Numbered from the stretch's first letter, positions 15,961-25,871 are shown. The stretch: DNA of 64,000 nt from Psychrobacter immobilis (GCF_904846225.1 NZ_CAJGZJ010000001.1:310001-374000); one strand, 5' to 3'. Notes: generated from the sequence alone by a model not told the origin. Program-made: numbers and translations.

Positions 15961-17592
15961 CTATTCTTTTATATGTAAAGCGTGATGAAACATCTTATGT
16001 ACTTTAGCCCACTTTGCTTTTCTACAATCCATATTTGATTTGTATGAGACATCTTTAAACGACCAATCAAAACTATCAGGATAATCCTCAGATAGCCCTA
16101 TCAGACCAGTTCTATAGAAACAACTAATAACCTCATTTCTAAAATCAGTTATATCACTACTATCTTGTTCCCAATACTGTTGTAAAGAAGAAAATATAGA
16201 ATCTTTGATGTTATTTTTTTCTAAGTCTTGATATGTTTTTATGATCGCTTCATCATTAATGCGTTCTCTTAACTCATCAGCTGACATCTGCTCATTTGGT
16301 ATATCTAGAAGTATAGGCACTAAGTATTCAAGTGAAGGAAAAATATCGTACCATTCTTCATATAAAGCTTTTAGCCTATCACGAGAGTATTCCTTTTCTG
16401 CATTCACAATAGCACCCCAATCTACTGAAACCTTATTTACTGAATTAGATAAACAATAGTTCACCAACTGAAGAATATCTCTTGGACGCAAGAAAGTTCG
16501 TTGTATCAAGTATGACCAAGCATCTCCCTTTTTATTGTTTGCTGGAAATATATCTTCAAATACAACACTGTCCTTAGTATATTTTTTTTGGTACAAAAAC
16601 TGTATTCTCTTATCGACAATCTCTTTCAAATCATCTTCTTCCCATCGAAGTTTATAGATTAAAGATTGTAATTTATCTTCTTGAAAGCCGTTAGATCTAG
16701 TCTTTTCTAAAGTTAACTGATATAAATCTACTCTTAGTGAAACGATTATCTTTACATTATTGATATTTCTAAAATGTCTTATTTCTTCGATTAATGCTTT
16801 AATTAAGTCATACTTTATATCTATAGATGCCCAATTTTCGTCCATTTTATCGATAAGAAGAAAATAAATGTTTTTACTATCACTAAAGATGTAATCATTC
16901 ATCAGCTTAATAACATTAGACAAGTCAGATAACTGAATACTATTAATTATTTTCTGTGCCCTATTTTGAACTTCAATTTTCTTTTCCTCACTCAGCTCCT
17001 TTGCGCCTTCTAATGTAATATTGACTATTGGATTCTCGCTCTCAAATCCTGCTTTAATGTCTGTAGTTAAAGTTCTAACTATTTCTTTGATATTTTCATC
17101 TGTTTCTATCCAATACTTATCTGACCACTTCTTTAGGTAATCAAAGGCTACTCTCTCTTGAGGTTTTTTGATTATATTTGCCAACTCATTTATGAAATTA
17201 GATAGTTTGTTATTACTGTTCCATTGTGGATATTTTAACTTGATGAATTCTACAGTAATTATATGTCTCCACAAATATTTGTAAAATATCTCCAAATTAA
17301 CTCCACTTTCACGCAAGAATTTTATTACATTAGAGTTATCAAGATAATTTAGAAAGATATCTTCTAAGTCAATCAACTTTGAATTGTCTTTATCGACAAT
17401 TTCATTGATATGCATCAAGGTAGCTGTTTTTCCTGCACCAGTACGGCCTAAAATTATAGCTTCACTTTGCATACTGTCACATAGAGTATTAACTAACCCA
17501 TTATCGATAAAACACTCCGTTAAGAATGAGGCATCGTTTTCTGCATCAAGCTGACCTATTTTGGTATTAGGTCTAATTTTGATATTTTCCAT
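15961..17592 (-). CDS. P-loop ATPase, Sll1717-like
   Basis: The 543-residue protein has a Walker A motif (ILGRTGAGKTATLMH near residues 47-61) and a Walker B-like strand IYFLLIDKMDENW near 243-255. A sensor/arginine region follows (VKIIVSLRVDLYQL), then a helical C-terminal half with FLRPRDILQLVNYCL. This organisation recalls the P-loop ATPases called the Sll1717 family, distant relatives of STAND and KAP ATPases. Its codon use is markedly AT-rich compared with valS and other neighbours, a sign of transfer. It is the last cargo gene downstream of the valS fragments. A defence role is possible but not shown. Confidence 0.75.
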   Translation of the reverse strand: MENIKIRPNTKIGQLDAENDASFLTECFIDNGLVNTLCDSMQSEAIILGRTGAGKTATLMHINEIVDKDNSKLIDLEDIFLNYLDNSNVIKFLRESGVNLEIFYKYLWRHIITVEFIKLKYPQWNSNNKLSNFINELANIIKKPQERVAFDYLKKWSDKYWIETDENIKEIVRTLTTDIKAGFESENPIVNITLEGAKELSEEKKIEVQNRAQKIINSIQLSDLSNVIKLMNDYIFSDSKNIYFLLIDKMDENWASIDIKYDLIKALIEEIRHFRNINNVKIIVSLRVDLYQLTLEKTRSNGFQEDKLQSLIYKLRWEEDDLKEIVDKRIQFLYQKKYTKDSVVFEDIFPANNKKGDAWSYLIQRTFLRPRDILQLVNYCLSNSVNKVSVDWGAIVNAEKEYSRDRLKALYEEWYDIFPSLEYLVPILLDIPNEQMSADELRERINDEAIIKTYQDLEKNNIKDSIFSSLQQYWEQDSSDITDFRNEVISCFYRTGLIGLSEDYPDSFDWSFKDVSYKSNMDCRKAKWAKVHKMFHHALHIKE

Positions 17593-17819
17593 GCAGACAT
17601 CTCCAAAAAAGTTGAATCTAAACTTAAATTATTTATGAAAATCAGACGTGTATCAGTATTTTTCAGTTAATGTAAGAGCGCATAGTACAATGAGTTACAA
17701 GCTAATTTCCTAGTAACTAGTTATATCATAGAAACAGAAAAATTAGACACTAATCGAGAAAGAAAAACGCCATCATAAATCTGAAAGCGTTATTTTTAAT
17801 ATAGATATCTAAGTTTTAT

Positions 17820-17885
17820 TTACAACACCTTCAACTCTTTCATCTGCGCCGTCATCACGGTCAACTGCCCTTCTAGCTCAACTAA
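17820..17885 (-). pseudogene. valS 3'-end fragment, copy 3 (22 codons)
   Basis: The minus strand reads LVELEGQLTVMTAQMKELKVL and a stop, matching the valS C-terminus [21 protein letters not shown]. It starts four bases after the stop of the antiporter gene. Four residues differ, so it is not a fresh duplication. Confidence 0.9.
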
Positions 17886-17889
17886 CAAC

Positions 17890-19374
17890 CTACCCCAACA
17901 ACCACACCACTGCCACCCACGTAAATAGCAACATACCAATATTGGCGTGAAAAAAAGTTGGAATCACACTGTCTTTAATATGGTCATGCTGTCCATCAGC
18001 ATTCAGACCAGCAGTGGCACCAAGCGTAATCGTAGACGCTGGCGAACCCGCATCGCCTAACGCCGCCGCTGCGCCAAGCATGGCTAACGCTGCCAATGGA
18101 GAGAACCCAAGTGCAAACGCAAGCGGGATATAAATTGGCGCTAAGATAGGTACAGACGCAAACGAATCACCAAACCCAATGGTAATAAACAAACCGACGA
18201 TCAACATGACCGCAGCACCAAACAATTTATTATCGCCAAAGAACTGAGTCGCTGACGCCACGAGTGGGTCGATATCGCCAGTGGCCGTCAATAACGCGCC
18301 AAAGCTCGACGCAATAGTAATGATAACGGCAATTTCTGCCATTAAGCGCACGCCCTGCGTGAACACATCATCTTGCGCTTGCCAGCTGTAAATACCAGAA
18401 AATCCAAGAATCATAAAGCCAATCATCGCCCCAATAAACAGCGAATCAAAATAGAGCTGAAACAATAAAACTGCGCCGACTGCCAACGCAGTAAATAGTA
18501 ACGGCTGCAAACCAATCTTAATTTTTTGTTCGGTAGCAACCATGTCAGTTTGCAAAGAACCACCTTGTACATGGTCAGTTTGCACATAGTCAGTTTGCGC
18601 ATAGTCACGTGGTTTACGATACGTGATGAATACCGCAAACAGCATACCTGCGAGTATTCCCATCACTGGAAAGAACATCGCTTTCGGTGCCATGCTAGCG
18701 GTCGCCGCATACCCTGACGCTGCGCCAACGCTATTAAAATTCTCTAACAAAATCTCATTGAGATAAATCGCACCGAACCCAAACGGTAGCAGCAGATAAG
18801 AAGCGCTAATACCACAAGCAAGAATACAAGCAACAGCACGACGATCGATTCGTAAACGGTTCATCAGCCCAAGCAATGGCGGAATGAGTACTGGAATAAA
18901 CGCGATGTGTACAGGAATCAAGTTTTGCGAGAGTAATGATGCCACTATAAACAGCGCAAACAGCATCCATTTGACTTGTTGACGGACATGAGCGCCCTCA
19001 CGATTGAGGCTATTCGCCATCTTTTGCGCGACCCAATCCAGAATCCCACTTCTCGCCAGCGCCACGGCAAATGCGCCAACCATAATGTATGTCATACCCA
19101 CTTGTGCGCCACTGAGCAAGTTATCATTCAATACTTGCAAGATATCAGGAAAGGCCATTTTGGCATGCAGACCACCGAGCAAAGCGGCCGAAACCAAAGA
19201 AACAGCCACAGGGATTTTGATAAGACAAAACACAACCATGAGCACAATCGCCAGTACTACCGCATTAATTGGGATAGCGAGCAACCATAGTAATCCATAA
19301 ATAGCGGCCATACCAGCTAGTACAGGCAACGCGCGGTTAAGAAAAAAAGTATCCTGACGATAAACAGATAACAT
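17890..19374 (-). CDS. Na+/H+ antiporter family protein (NhaC/YuiF-like)
   Basis: The 494-residue protein has about twelve membrane segments and the PF03553-type signatures: SLLSQNLIPVHIAFIPVLIP near residues 152-171, FITIGFGDSFASVPILAPIY near 395-414 and AAALGDAGSPASTITLGATA near 435-454. The group includes NhaC-like Na+/H+ antiporters and amino-acid carriers such as YuiF, so the substrate is uncertain. A cytoplasmic linker near 255-280 has a short tandem repeat (DYAQTDYVQTDHVQ). The gene lies between two partial valS copies, reads in the valS direction, and its stop abuts the next copy. Confidence 0.85.
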   Translation of the reverse strand: MLSVYRQDTFFLNRALPVLAGMAAIYGLLWLLAIPINAVVLAIVLMVVFCLIKIPVAVSLVSAALLGGLHAKMAFPDILQVLNDNLLSGAQVGMTYIMVGAFAVALARSGILDWVAQKMANSLNREGAHVRQQVKWMLFALFIVASLLSQNLIPVHIAFIPVLIPPLLGLMNRLRIDRRAVACILACGISASYLLLPFGFGAIYLNEILLENFNSVGAASGYAATASMAPKAMFFPVMGILAGMLFAVFITYRKPRDYAQTDYVQTDHVQGGSLQTDMVATEQKIKIGLQPLLFTALAVGAVLLFQLYFDSLFIGAMIGFMILGFSGIYSWQAQDDVFTQGVRLMAEIAVIITIASSFGALLTATGDIDPLVASATQFFGDNKLFGAAVMLIVGLFITIGFGDSFASVPILAPIYIPLAFALGFSPLAALAMLGAAAALGDAGSPASTITLGATAGLNADGQHDHIKDSVIPTFFHANIGMLLFTWVAVVWLLG

Positions 19375-19561
19375 AATGTTCCTTAAAGTGTTATGTCAAA
19401 TAATTTGGCTGTATTAAATGTGCTCAAAATCTGAATATTAATGGGTAATAAACATAGAATCATACCGACAATAAAAAAGTATCACCATAATTTTATGATG
19501 ATACTTAGTTTTATGATGATACTTTTTAGACATAATGACAGATACGAGTATATCTATTAAC

Positions 19562-19714
19562 TTACAACGCCCTCAACTCCTCCATCTGCGCCGTCATCGC
19601 GGTCAACTGACCTTCTAGCTCAGCCAGTTTCAATTTCTCAGCATCGACCACTTCCGCAGGTGCTTTACTCACAAAGCCTTCATTACCCAGCTTGCGCGCG
19701 ATGCCTTCGGCTTA
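19562..19714 (-). pseudogene. valS 3'-end fragment, copy 2 (50 codons)
   Basis: The reverse strand translates without interruption as the last 50 codons of valS ([20 protein letters not shown] through [13 protein letters not shown]). By my count it differs from the resident gene at about 16 of 153 bases, mostly silent sites, so it resembles the valS of a related strain or species. It ends one base before the stop of the 108-residue membrane protein. Confidence 0.92.
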
Positions 19715-19715
19715 C

Positions 19716-20042
19716 TTAGAAAAGCCATTTAAACCCAACTAAAACCATCACAGTTACAACCAATCCCAGCCAGCCAAAGCCTTTGGTCGCTTGTACAGGC
19801 ATTGTCGTGTTTATTTCAGGAAACAGAATAGCGCCATACGATACTAGAGGTAATATAATCAGCAGGGTATCAATATGCCGATTCGGTGAGAAGTATGGAG
19901 GATCTAAAAACAGATAAACAAGCACATACACCACCATAAATACAGTGGCGAAAATAGCATGCCTATCTAACGGCTCATGGCGATTCCAATAGAAATATAG
20001 AATCGCCATGATTAAAAACGCAAGTATTAAAGTTATAGCCAT
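19716..20042 (-). CDS. Small integral membrane protein (108 aa), unknown
   Basis: I do not recognise the family. The protein has an N-terminal membrane segment (ITLILAFLIMAILYFYW), then HAIFATVFMVVYVLVYLFLD, a third around LLIILPLVSYGAILF and a fourth at GWLGLVVTVMVLVGF. The start is 13 bases after the valS stop, so it is probably co-transcribed with valS. Its stop abuts a second partial valS 3' end, which marks it as an inserted cargo gene. Confidence 0.7.
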   Translation of the reverse strand: MAITLILAFLIMAILYFYWNRHEPLDRHAIFATVFMVVYVLVYLFLDPPYFSPNRHIDTLLIILPLVSYGAILFPEINTTMPVQATKGFGWLGLVVTVMVLVGFKWLF

Positions 20043-20055
20043 TATAGTTACTAAG

Positions 20056-23013
20056 TTACAACGCCTTTAACTCTTCCATCTGTGCGGTCATCGCTGTCAA
20101 CTGCCCTTCTAGCTCAGCCAGTTTCGCCTTCTCAGCATCGACCACTTCCGCAGGTGCTTTACTGACAAAGCCTTCATTACCTAGCTTACGAGCGATACCT
20201 TCAGCTTGACCTTTTAGCTTATCATATGACTTATCTAAACGCGCCAGCTCAGCTGTTGGATCAATCAGACCTTTCATCGGTACAAGTACCCGCAGCTGAC
20301 CGATCATACTTGATGACGATAGCGGCACCTCGTCACCTTCTTTGACGATCTCTAAACTCTCGACTTTGGCAAGCGCTTTGAACTGATTGGAGATACGAGA
20401 TAATCGCGCATCTTCAGCTTGCGAGATATTCTGTAGCAGTACAGGCAGACGTACGGCATTGCCCAGTTTCATCTCGCCACGGATATTACGGACGCTAGCG
20501 ATTAGCTGTTGTAGCCACGCCATATCGGCCTCAACTTGCTCACTGATTTGTGCCTCATCCGTTTGTGGATAGTCAGCGATTACGATACTGTCGGTGTTTT
20601 TGCGATCTAATAGTGGGGCAATCGTTTGCCAAATTTGCTCGGTTAGATACGGCATAATCGGATGGGTAAAGCGTAGTGCCGTCTCTAGCACATGCAGCAA
20701 TACATAACGGATTTGCGCTTTGCGCTCATCTGACACTGAGTCATCATTGAGACTGGCCTTAGCAAGCTCAACGTACCAATCACAATATTCATTCCAGATA
20801 AACTCATAGATATCTTGGCTGACCATATCGAGACGATACTGAGCAAAATGCTGGTGAATGTCTTTAACACTAGAGTTCAAACGACTCATGATCCATTTTT
20901 CTGGTAATTCCCACACATCAGGGTTTGCCGCTTGATCGATAGGCTTAGCACTGCCTTCGCTATCGACGCAATTCATGAGGACAAAACGGCTAGCATTCCA
21001 GATTTTATTACAGAAGTTACGGTAGCCCTCGACACGCTTTAGGTCAAAGTTGATATCGCGACCCGTACTAGCTAAGGATGTAAAGGTAAAGCGCAGCGCA
21101 TCCGTACCAAAGGCTGGAATACCTTCTGGGAACTCTTTACGCGTTTGTTTTTCAATTTTGGCGGCGTCTTTGGGATTCATCATATTGCTGGTGCGTTTTT
21201 CTACCAGTGCTTCAAGCTCAATACCATCGATCAAGTCAATTGGATCTAAAACGTTACCTTTCGATTTTGACATTTTTTGACCATTGCCATCACGTACCAA
21301 ACCATGCACATAGACGGTCTTAAACGGTACTTGCGGCGTGCCATCTTCGTTTTTCACGAAATGCATGGTCATCATGATCATGCGGGCAACCCAAAAGAAG
21401 ATGATGTCGAAGCCTGTGACCAACACGCTGGTTGGATGGAAGGTATCTAGCACGCGCGGATCAGCATTCACATCTGCCCAGTCAAGCGTACTAAACGTCC
21501 ATAGACCCGAGCTGAACCACGTATCGAGCACGTCATCATCTTGGCGCAAGATGACATCGTCGCTAAGATTATACTTGGTGCGTACTTCAGTCTCGTCACG
21601 TGCCACATATATTTCACCTGTCGCATCGTCATACCAAGCGGGAATACGATGACCCCACCACAGCTGACGGCTAATACACCAGTCTTGTAGATCAGTCATC
21701 CACGACATATACATGTTTTTGTACTGAGCAGGGACAAACTCGATACTGCCGTCTTCTACTGCATCAATCGCAGGCTTAGCCAGCTCTTTGACCGCGACAT
21801 ACCACTGATCGGTCAACCACGGCTCAACGATCGTACCGCCACGCTCAGCACGCGGTGCTTTTAGGGCATAGTCCTCGATGTCTTCTAACCAGCCCTGCTC
21901 GACTGCTTGCTCAACGAGGAGCTTACGAGCGGCAAAACGCTCAAGTCCAGCATACTCGCTAGGCGTGGTTTCCAACATTGGCTCGCGGGTTTGCAAGTCA
22001 GGATAAACTTCCATCGCGGTCAAGATATTGGCGCGCTCATCAAGGATATTAATCAATGGCAAGTCATGGCGGCGGCCTAATTCATAATCGTTAAAATCAT
22101 GAGCAGGCGTGATTTTCACGCAGCCTGTACCAAAGTCTTTTTCGACATAATCATCAGCAACGATAGGCACGACACGACCAGTAATCGGCAAGGTAATGGT
22201 TTTGCCGATTAAATGCGTATAACGTTCATCGCTCGGATTGACCGCGACAGCCGTGTCACCAAGCAAGGTCTCAGGGCGTGTGGTTGCCACGACCAGATAA
22301 TTTTTGCCGTCTTGAGTCATCAAATCTTTGTCAGTGAAATGGTAGCGAAAATGCCACAAGCTGCCCTTTTCATCAACGTTTTCAACTTCTAAATCCGATA
22401 GCGCGGTTTGGAATTTTGGATCCCAATTGACCAAACGCTTACCGCGATAAATAAGTCCATCGTCAAATAAACGCACAAACACTTCTTTGACCGCATTGGA
22501 CAATCCATCATCCATCGTAAAGCGCTCACGCGACCAATCCACCGAGCTGCCCAAACGACGGATTTGACTGGTGATATTGCCGCCCGACTCTTCTTTCCAT
22601 TCCCACACTTTATCGACGAAATCTTCGCGAGTCATATCACGGCGCTTCAACCCTTGCGCTTCTAAACGACGCTCAACGACCATTTGGGTCGCGATACCGG
22701 CATGATCTGTACCTGGTTGCCAAAGCGTATTGTCACCATCCATGCGGTGATAACGGGTGAGCGCATCCATAATGGCGTTATTAAAACCATGTCCCATATG
22801 CAGTGAGCCAGTGACATTTGGCGGTGGCAGAGCGATAGAGAACGACTCGTCTTTATCAAAGCTTGGCTTAAAATAACCGCTTTCTTCCCAGCCTTGGTAC
22901 ATACCTGCTTCGACTTCCGCGGGATTGTACGCGTTCTCTAACTGGCTTAGCGCCGCTTGGATAGATTGGGTTAGGTTGGTCTTAGTGTTGGTGCCGGTAT
23001 TAGGATTGCTCAT
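20056..23013 (-). CDS. valS: Valyl-tRNA synthetase
   Basis: The 985-residue class I synthetase has the HIGH-type signature [18 protein letters not shown] near residues 43-60 and [12 protein letters not shown] near 580. An editing domain lies between, and the valine-specific C-terminal coiled-coil ([14 protein letters not shown] through [11 protein letters not shown]) is complete. It charges tRNA-Val in the cytoplasm. Two extra, partial copies of its 3' end lie downstream at 19562-19714 and 17820-17885. Confidence 0.97.
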   Translation of the reverse strand: MSNPNTGTNTKTNLTQSIQAALSQLENAYNPAEVEAGMYQGWEESGYFKPSFDKDESFSIALPPPNVTGSLHMGHGFNNAIMDALTRYHRMDGDNTLWQPGTDHAGIATQMVVERRLEAQGLKRRDMTREDFVDKVWEWKEESGGNITSQIRRLGSSVDWSRERFTMDDGLSNAVKEVFVRLFDDGLIYRGKRLVNWDPKFQTALSDLEVENVDEKGSLWHFRYHFTDKDLMTQDGKNYLVVATTRPETLLGDTAVAVNPSDERYTHLIGKTITLPITGRVVPIVADDYVEKDFGTGCVKITPAHDFNDYELGRRHDLPLINILDERANILTAMEVYPDLQTREPMLETTPSEYAGLERFAARKLLVEQAVEQGWLEDIEDYALKAPRAERGGTIVEPWLTDQWYVAVKELAKPAIDAVEDGSIEFVPAQYKNMYMSWMTDLQDWCISRQLWWGHRIPAWYDDATGEIYVARDETEVRTKYNLSDDVILRQDDDVLDTWFSSGLWTFSTLDWADVNADPRVLDTFHPTSVLVTGFDIIFFWVARMIMMTMHFVKNEDGTPQVPFKTVYVHGLVRDGNGQKMSKSKGNVLDPIDLIDGIELEALVEKRTSNMMNPKDAAKIEKQTRKEFPEGIPAFGTDALRFTFTSLASTGRDINFDLKRVEGYRNFCNKIWNASRFVLMNCVDSEGSAKPIDQAANPDVWELPEKWIMSRLNSSVKDIHQHFAQYRLDMVSQDIYEFIWNEYCDWYVELAKASLNDDSVSDERKAQIRYVLLHVLETALRFTHPIMPYLTEQIWQTIAPLLDRKNTDSIVIADYPQTDEAQISEQVEADMAWLQQLIASVRNIRGEMKLGNAVRLPVLLQNISQAEDARLSRISNQFKALAKVESLEIVKEGDEVPLSSSSMIGQLRVLVPMKGLIDPTAELARLDKSYDKLKGQAEGIARKLGNEGFVSKAPAEVVDAEKAKLAELEGQLTAMTAQMEELKAL

Positions 23014-23275
23014 AATAGAATGTTCTTTTATTAAAAATGAAAGTGGTCAAACAAAGTCGTCGAAAAATAGGCAAAGTAAGTAATAGAGTGATTTTAACGC
23101 AGATAGGCAGATTTTGTTAGATGGTAAGGTAATTTATCAGACTTGAAGAATGACTTTATCCCATTAATAACAGTAAACAACAGCAATTAGCTAAATAGTG
23201 AACATAATAAATTATCGTTCTACTATAGAATAGACATCATATTAAAATTAATATTGGCTAAATAGCGAGCTGACC

Positions 23276-24370
23276 GTGTCCCAAGATACCGAGCATAAAA
23301 CCAATCCTCAAGCCAATAACGTCGATGATAAGAAAGTCATCGGTGAGACTGCTGACTATGATCATAAAGCTGAGAACCAGCAAGACAATGACGATGACAA
23401 TAGTGATAGCGATGGTAATGGTGAGGCTGTCGACACCACTGAGAATTTAGAAGACGAGGATTTTTCTGAGGAAATTAGCAAAGAAGACAAAGAAACCATC
23501 AAAAAAGTCGCCAACGATGATAACTTGAGTCAGGCAAAAAGCCATGCCAGTATTTTAGTAGAGCAGGCAATGGATGCCAAAGAAACTTTTGAGCGCTCAC
23601 TTGGTTCGTTATTTACCAGTGCTTTTACCGCTGGGCTTGAAATTGGCATCAGTTTTTTTATGATTTTATCCGCCTTCGCGCTGCTCAGTGAAGTATTACC
23701 AAATCACTATGCGCTCGTGCTCGCTTCCCTGCTTTACCCAATCGGTTTTATTATCGTGGTCATTGGTCAGTCGCTGTTGTTTACCGAGCAAACCTCTCTT
23801 TTGAGCCTACCTGTCCTCAATGGTATGCAACCTTTAACCAAACTGCTACGCCTTTGGGGGATTGTTATCGCTGGCAACGTCGTTGGCGGTTGTTTGTTCG
23901 CCGCCTTGATGATTGGTTTGGGCATTCATATGCAGCTTTTTAGCGTGAGTAATATCGACGCTTATGCCGAGCATATTTTGGGTTTTGACTGGTGGGTGAT
24001 ATTTGGTAGCGCGATATTGGCAGGCTGGATGATGGGAATGACCGCATGGCTTGTGACCTCAGCACGCGACACACTTAGCCGTATTGTCTTGGTCTCCATT
24101 ATCACGGGTAGTATCGGATTTTTGGGTTTGCATCACAGTATCGTTGGCAATATCGAAGTATTTTCTGCCTTGTTATATGGCAATACCGTCGGCTTATGGC
24201 GCTATTTGCTATTTTTGGCACTGGTATTAGTAGGAAATACAGTCGGTGGCGTGGTGTTTGTCGCGGTACTAAAAAACCGTACGTTTTTATTTGATATTGA
24301 AAAAGTAAAAGAACAAACGGCCAACGACAGAGCAGATGCCAGAACCAAAATAAACGGTCGTCGATTTTAG
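23276..24370 (+). CDS. Formate/nitrite transporter (FNT, YfdC-like)
   Basis: The 364-residue protein has a long acidic, hydrophilic N-terminus of about 100 residues. Six membrane segments of the FNT fold follow, including FVIGQSLLFTEQTS-like, GNVVGGCLF and GLHHSIVGNIEVFSALL. The YfdC subgroup differs from FocA in its loops and its substrate is unproven. The start is a GTG at 23276; no in-frame ATG lies nearby and the ribosome site is weak. It is divergent from valS. Confidence 0.85.
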   Translation: MSQDTEHKTNPQANNVDDKKVIGETADYDHKAENQQDNDDDNSDSDGNGEAVDTTENLEDEDFSEEISKEDKETIKKVANDDNLSQAKSHASILVEQAMDAKETFERSLGSLFTSAFTAGLEIGISFFMILSAFALLSEVLPNHYALVLASLLYPIGFIIVVIGQSLLFTEQTSLLSLPVLNGMQPLTKLLRLWGIVIAGNVVGGCLFAALMIGLGIHMQLFSVSNIDAYAEHILGFDWWVIFGSAILAGWMMGMTAWLVTSARDTLSRIVLVSIITGSIGFLGLHHSIVGNIEVFSALLYGNTVGLWRYLLFLALVLVGNTVGGVVFVAVLKNRTFLFDIEKVKEQTANDRADARTKINGRRF

Positions 24371-24444
24371 CTTTTGTCAAATACTATCGAATTGGAGAGT
24401 ATTTAAGCAGATTATGGAATAAACAATGGGGTGACAGGTGTTGT

Positions 24445-24948
24445 TTATATAGAGGATTGAGGAGCAGTAGTCACACGACTGGCAGTATCGATACTAATGA
24501 CTGCCGTACCATAGGCAATGGCTTCTACCATGCTGCCCAATTGATTGATATTGCTGACTTCAAGGCGTAATCCATAAATATGGTTATAGCCTTTGGCCTT
24601 TGCTTCCGTACGCATACGTACGATGGCCTCACGGCGCGCACGATCTAGCAACGTCTCATAGGTCGTCAGGTTTTTGCCAAATATACTTAAGACACGAGTG
24701 ATAATCATTTTGAAGTAATCTTGAGCGATGACCACGCTGCCAAGTACCAATGCGCCTTCACTACCAGCGGCAAGCTGAGGCCGATAAAAACGCTCACTTG
24801 AGACAATAATATGACTAAGCGATTGTTCTGCAATGCTCAATTGTGCCAAATGCTGGCGCTCGTGACGCGATCCAAAGAACCAGCCCACCACGAATAATAC
24901 AATAAGCGGTGCATAGTTAATAAGGAATTGAGTCATAGAGTTATTCAT
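24445..24948 (-). CDS. YbjQ-like (heavy-metal-binding, UPF0145-type) membrane-anchored protein
   Basis: The 167-residue protein has an N-terminal membrane anchor (YAPLIVLFVVGWFFGS) and a YbjQ-type domain (TTYETLLDRARREAIVRMRT, GYNHIYGLRLEVSNI). It resembles the next gene upstream at 25161 in its core (YETLLDRARREAI versus YTELLEESRQEAI), so the two are paralogues, one anchored and one soluble. The family's role is unknown. A mobile repeat separates them. Confidence 0.8.
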   Translation of the reverse strand: MNNSMTQFLINYAPLIVLFVVGWFFGSRHERQHLAQLSIAEQSLSHIIVSSERFYRPQLAAGSEGALVLGSVVIAQDYFKMIITRVLSIFGKNLTTYETLLDRARREAIVRMRTEAKAKGYNHIYGLRLEVSNINQLGSMVEAIAYGTAVISIDTASRVTTAPQSSI

Positions 24949-24986
24949 GGCACGTCTCTTATCATAAAAAAGTTCTAAAACTTAAT

Positions 24987-25159
24987 TAGGGCGTGTCCTC
25001 ATTTTAAAAATGGTCACGAAAATGAGATAAATTGCCGTCAAACAAGGAAAATAACGCAAATAATATCGGGATATTAATCAGCTATTTGACGATGTTTGGC
25101 AAAATTTAGCCATTTTTAGCCCATTTAGATACAATCGCTTGAATTGAGGACACGCCCTA
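24987..25159. mobile_element. Family B MITE, full-length copy 1 (173 bp)
   Basis: The terminal inverted repeats begin TAGGGCGTGTCCTCA and end TGAGGACACGCCCTA. The interior is non-coding and shared with 31699-31871 and 52690-52863, for example CAAACAAGGAAAATAACGC and TTTGGCAAAATTTAGCCATT. The right end lies one base from the stop codon of the soluble ybjQ-like gene, and a CTAGCTAG doubling there suggests a short target duplication. Confidence 0.88.
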
Positions 25160-25160
25160 G

Positions 25161-25613
25161 CTAGCCAAAAGGATTGAAACGTGGCAAATCATCAGTCGGC
25201 GCTGGGTTTGATGTATTGGGCGTTTGACCCGACTGATTATGAGATTGATTATGAAAGTCGCTGGGCGGATTTTGGTGGGGCTGCTGTTGCATCGGAACGG
25301 CCTTGACAGCGGTGCCATAAACGAATAGCTCAGACGCTCCTTGCGCGATACTAGACGTCGAAAAACGCAGACCGACCACCGCATCCGCGCCCAAGGCTTC
25401 TGCCTTGACGATCATACGATCTATCGCCTCTTGGCGTGACTCTTCTAGTAACTCGGTATAAGCCGTCAACTCACCACCGACGATGTTTTTTAGTCCAGCA
25501 AACAAATCTTTGCCGACATGCTTTGAGCGTACCGTACTGCCGTACACCACGTCTAGGCGCTCGGTGATTTGATAATTAGGCAAGTGCTCGAGGTTAGAGA
25601 GTTGCACAGTCAT
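25161..25613 (-). CDS. YbjQ/UPF0145-family protein
   Basis: The 150-residue soluble protein has the YbjQ core: RLDVVYGSTVRSKHVGKDL, YTELLEESRQEAIDRM, ALGADAVVGLRFSTS and VYGTAVKAV. A Gln/Asn/Pro-rich tail of about 40 residues follows. The family forms a pentamer-like fold and is called heavy-metal-binding by homology only. Its stop codon TAG is adjacent to a family B repeat, so the low-complexity tail may have been reshaped by the insertion. Confidence 0.88.
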   Translation of the reverse strand: MTVQLSNLEHLPNYQITERLDVVYGSTVRSKHVGKDLFAGLKNIVGGELTAYTELLEESRQEAIDRMIVKAEALGADAVVGLRFSTSSIAQGASELFVYGTAVKAVPMQQQPHQNPPSDFHNQSHNQSGQTPNTSNPAPTDDLPRFNPFG

Positions 25614-25726
25614 AGTACGGCCTTATCGGTGGCTTAATGGAGGGTCTTCATAAAGCGTTAAGCAGCATTGACAATAGACAATCGCACAAAATATGGCTAA
25701 TAACAAACCCTATTGGCGCTAGAAAC

Positions 25727-25871
25727 TATAGTTGATCCACTATAAAACAAACACAGTGCTACTGGTGTAAATTTTGCGCTGCCTCTGTCTGCGCAGGCAC
25801 AGTAAGCAAGGAAAATTAATACCAGTAGCGCGTGATAATATTTGTATCTCTTTTATCTAGGACTGACTATA
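25727..25871. mobile_element. Family A palindromic MITE (145 bp), copy C
   Basis: The ends are TATAGTTGATCC and GGACTGACTATA, imperfect inverted repeats over about 21 bp. The central hairpin at 25758-25829 (reverse orientation) has stem GCTACTGGTRTWAATTT and loop CTGTGCCTGCGCAGACAG. The copy at 30409-30553 has exactly the same length and is colinear in reverse. Confidence 0.9.

Noticed and set aside
19562-19714. Short ORF from the valS fragment as an independent small protein
   Set aside because: It has no start codon or ribosome site of its own and is a plain copy of a C-terminus.
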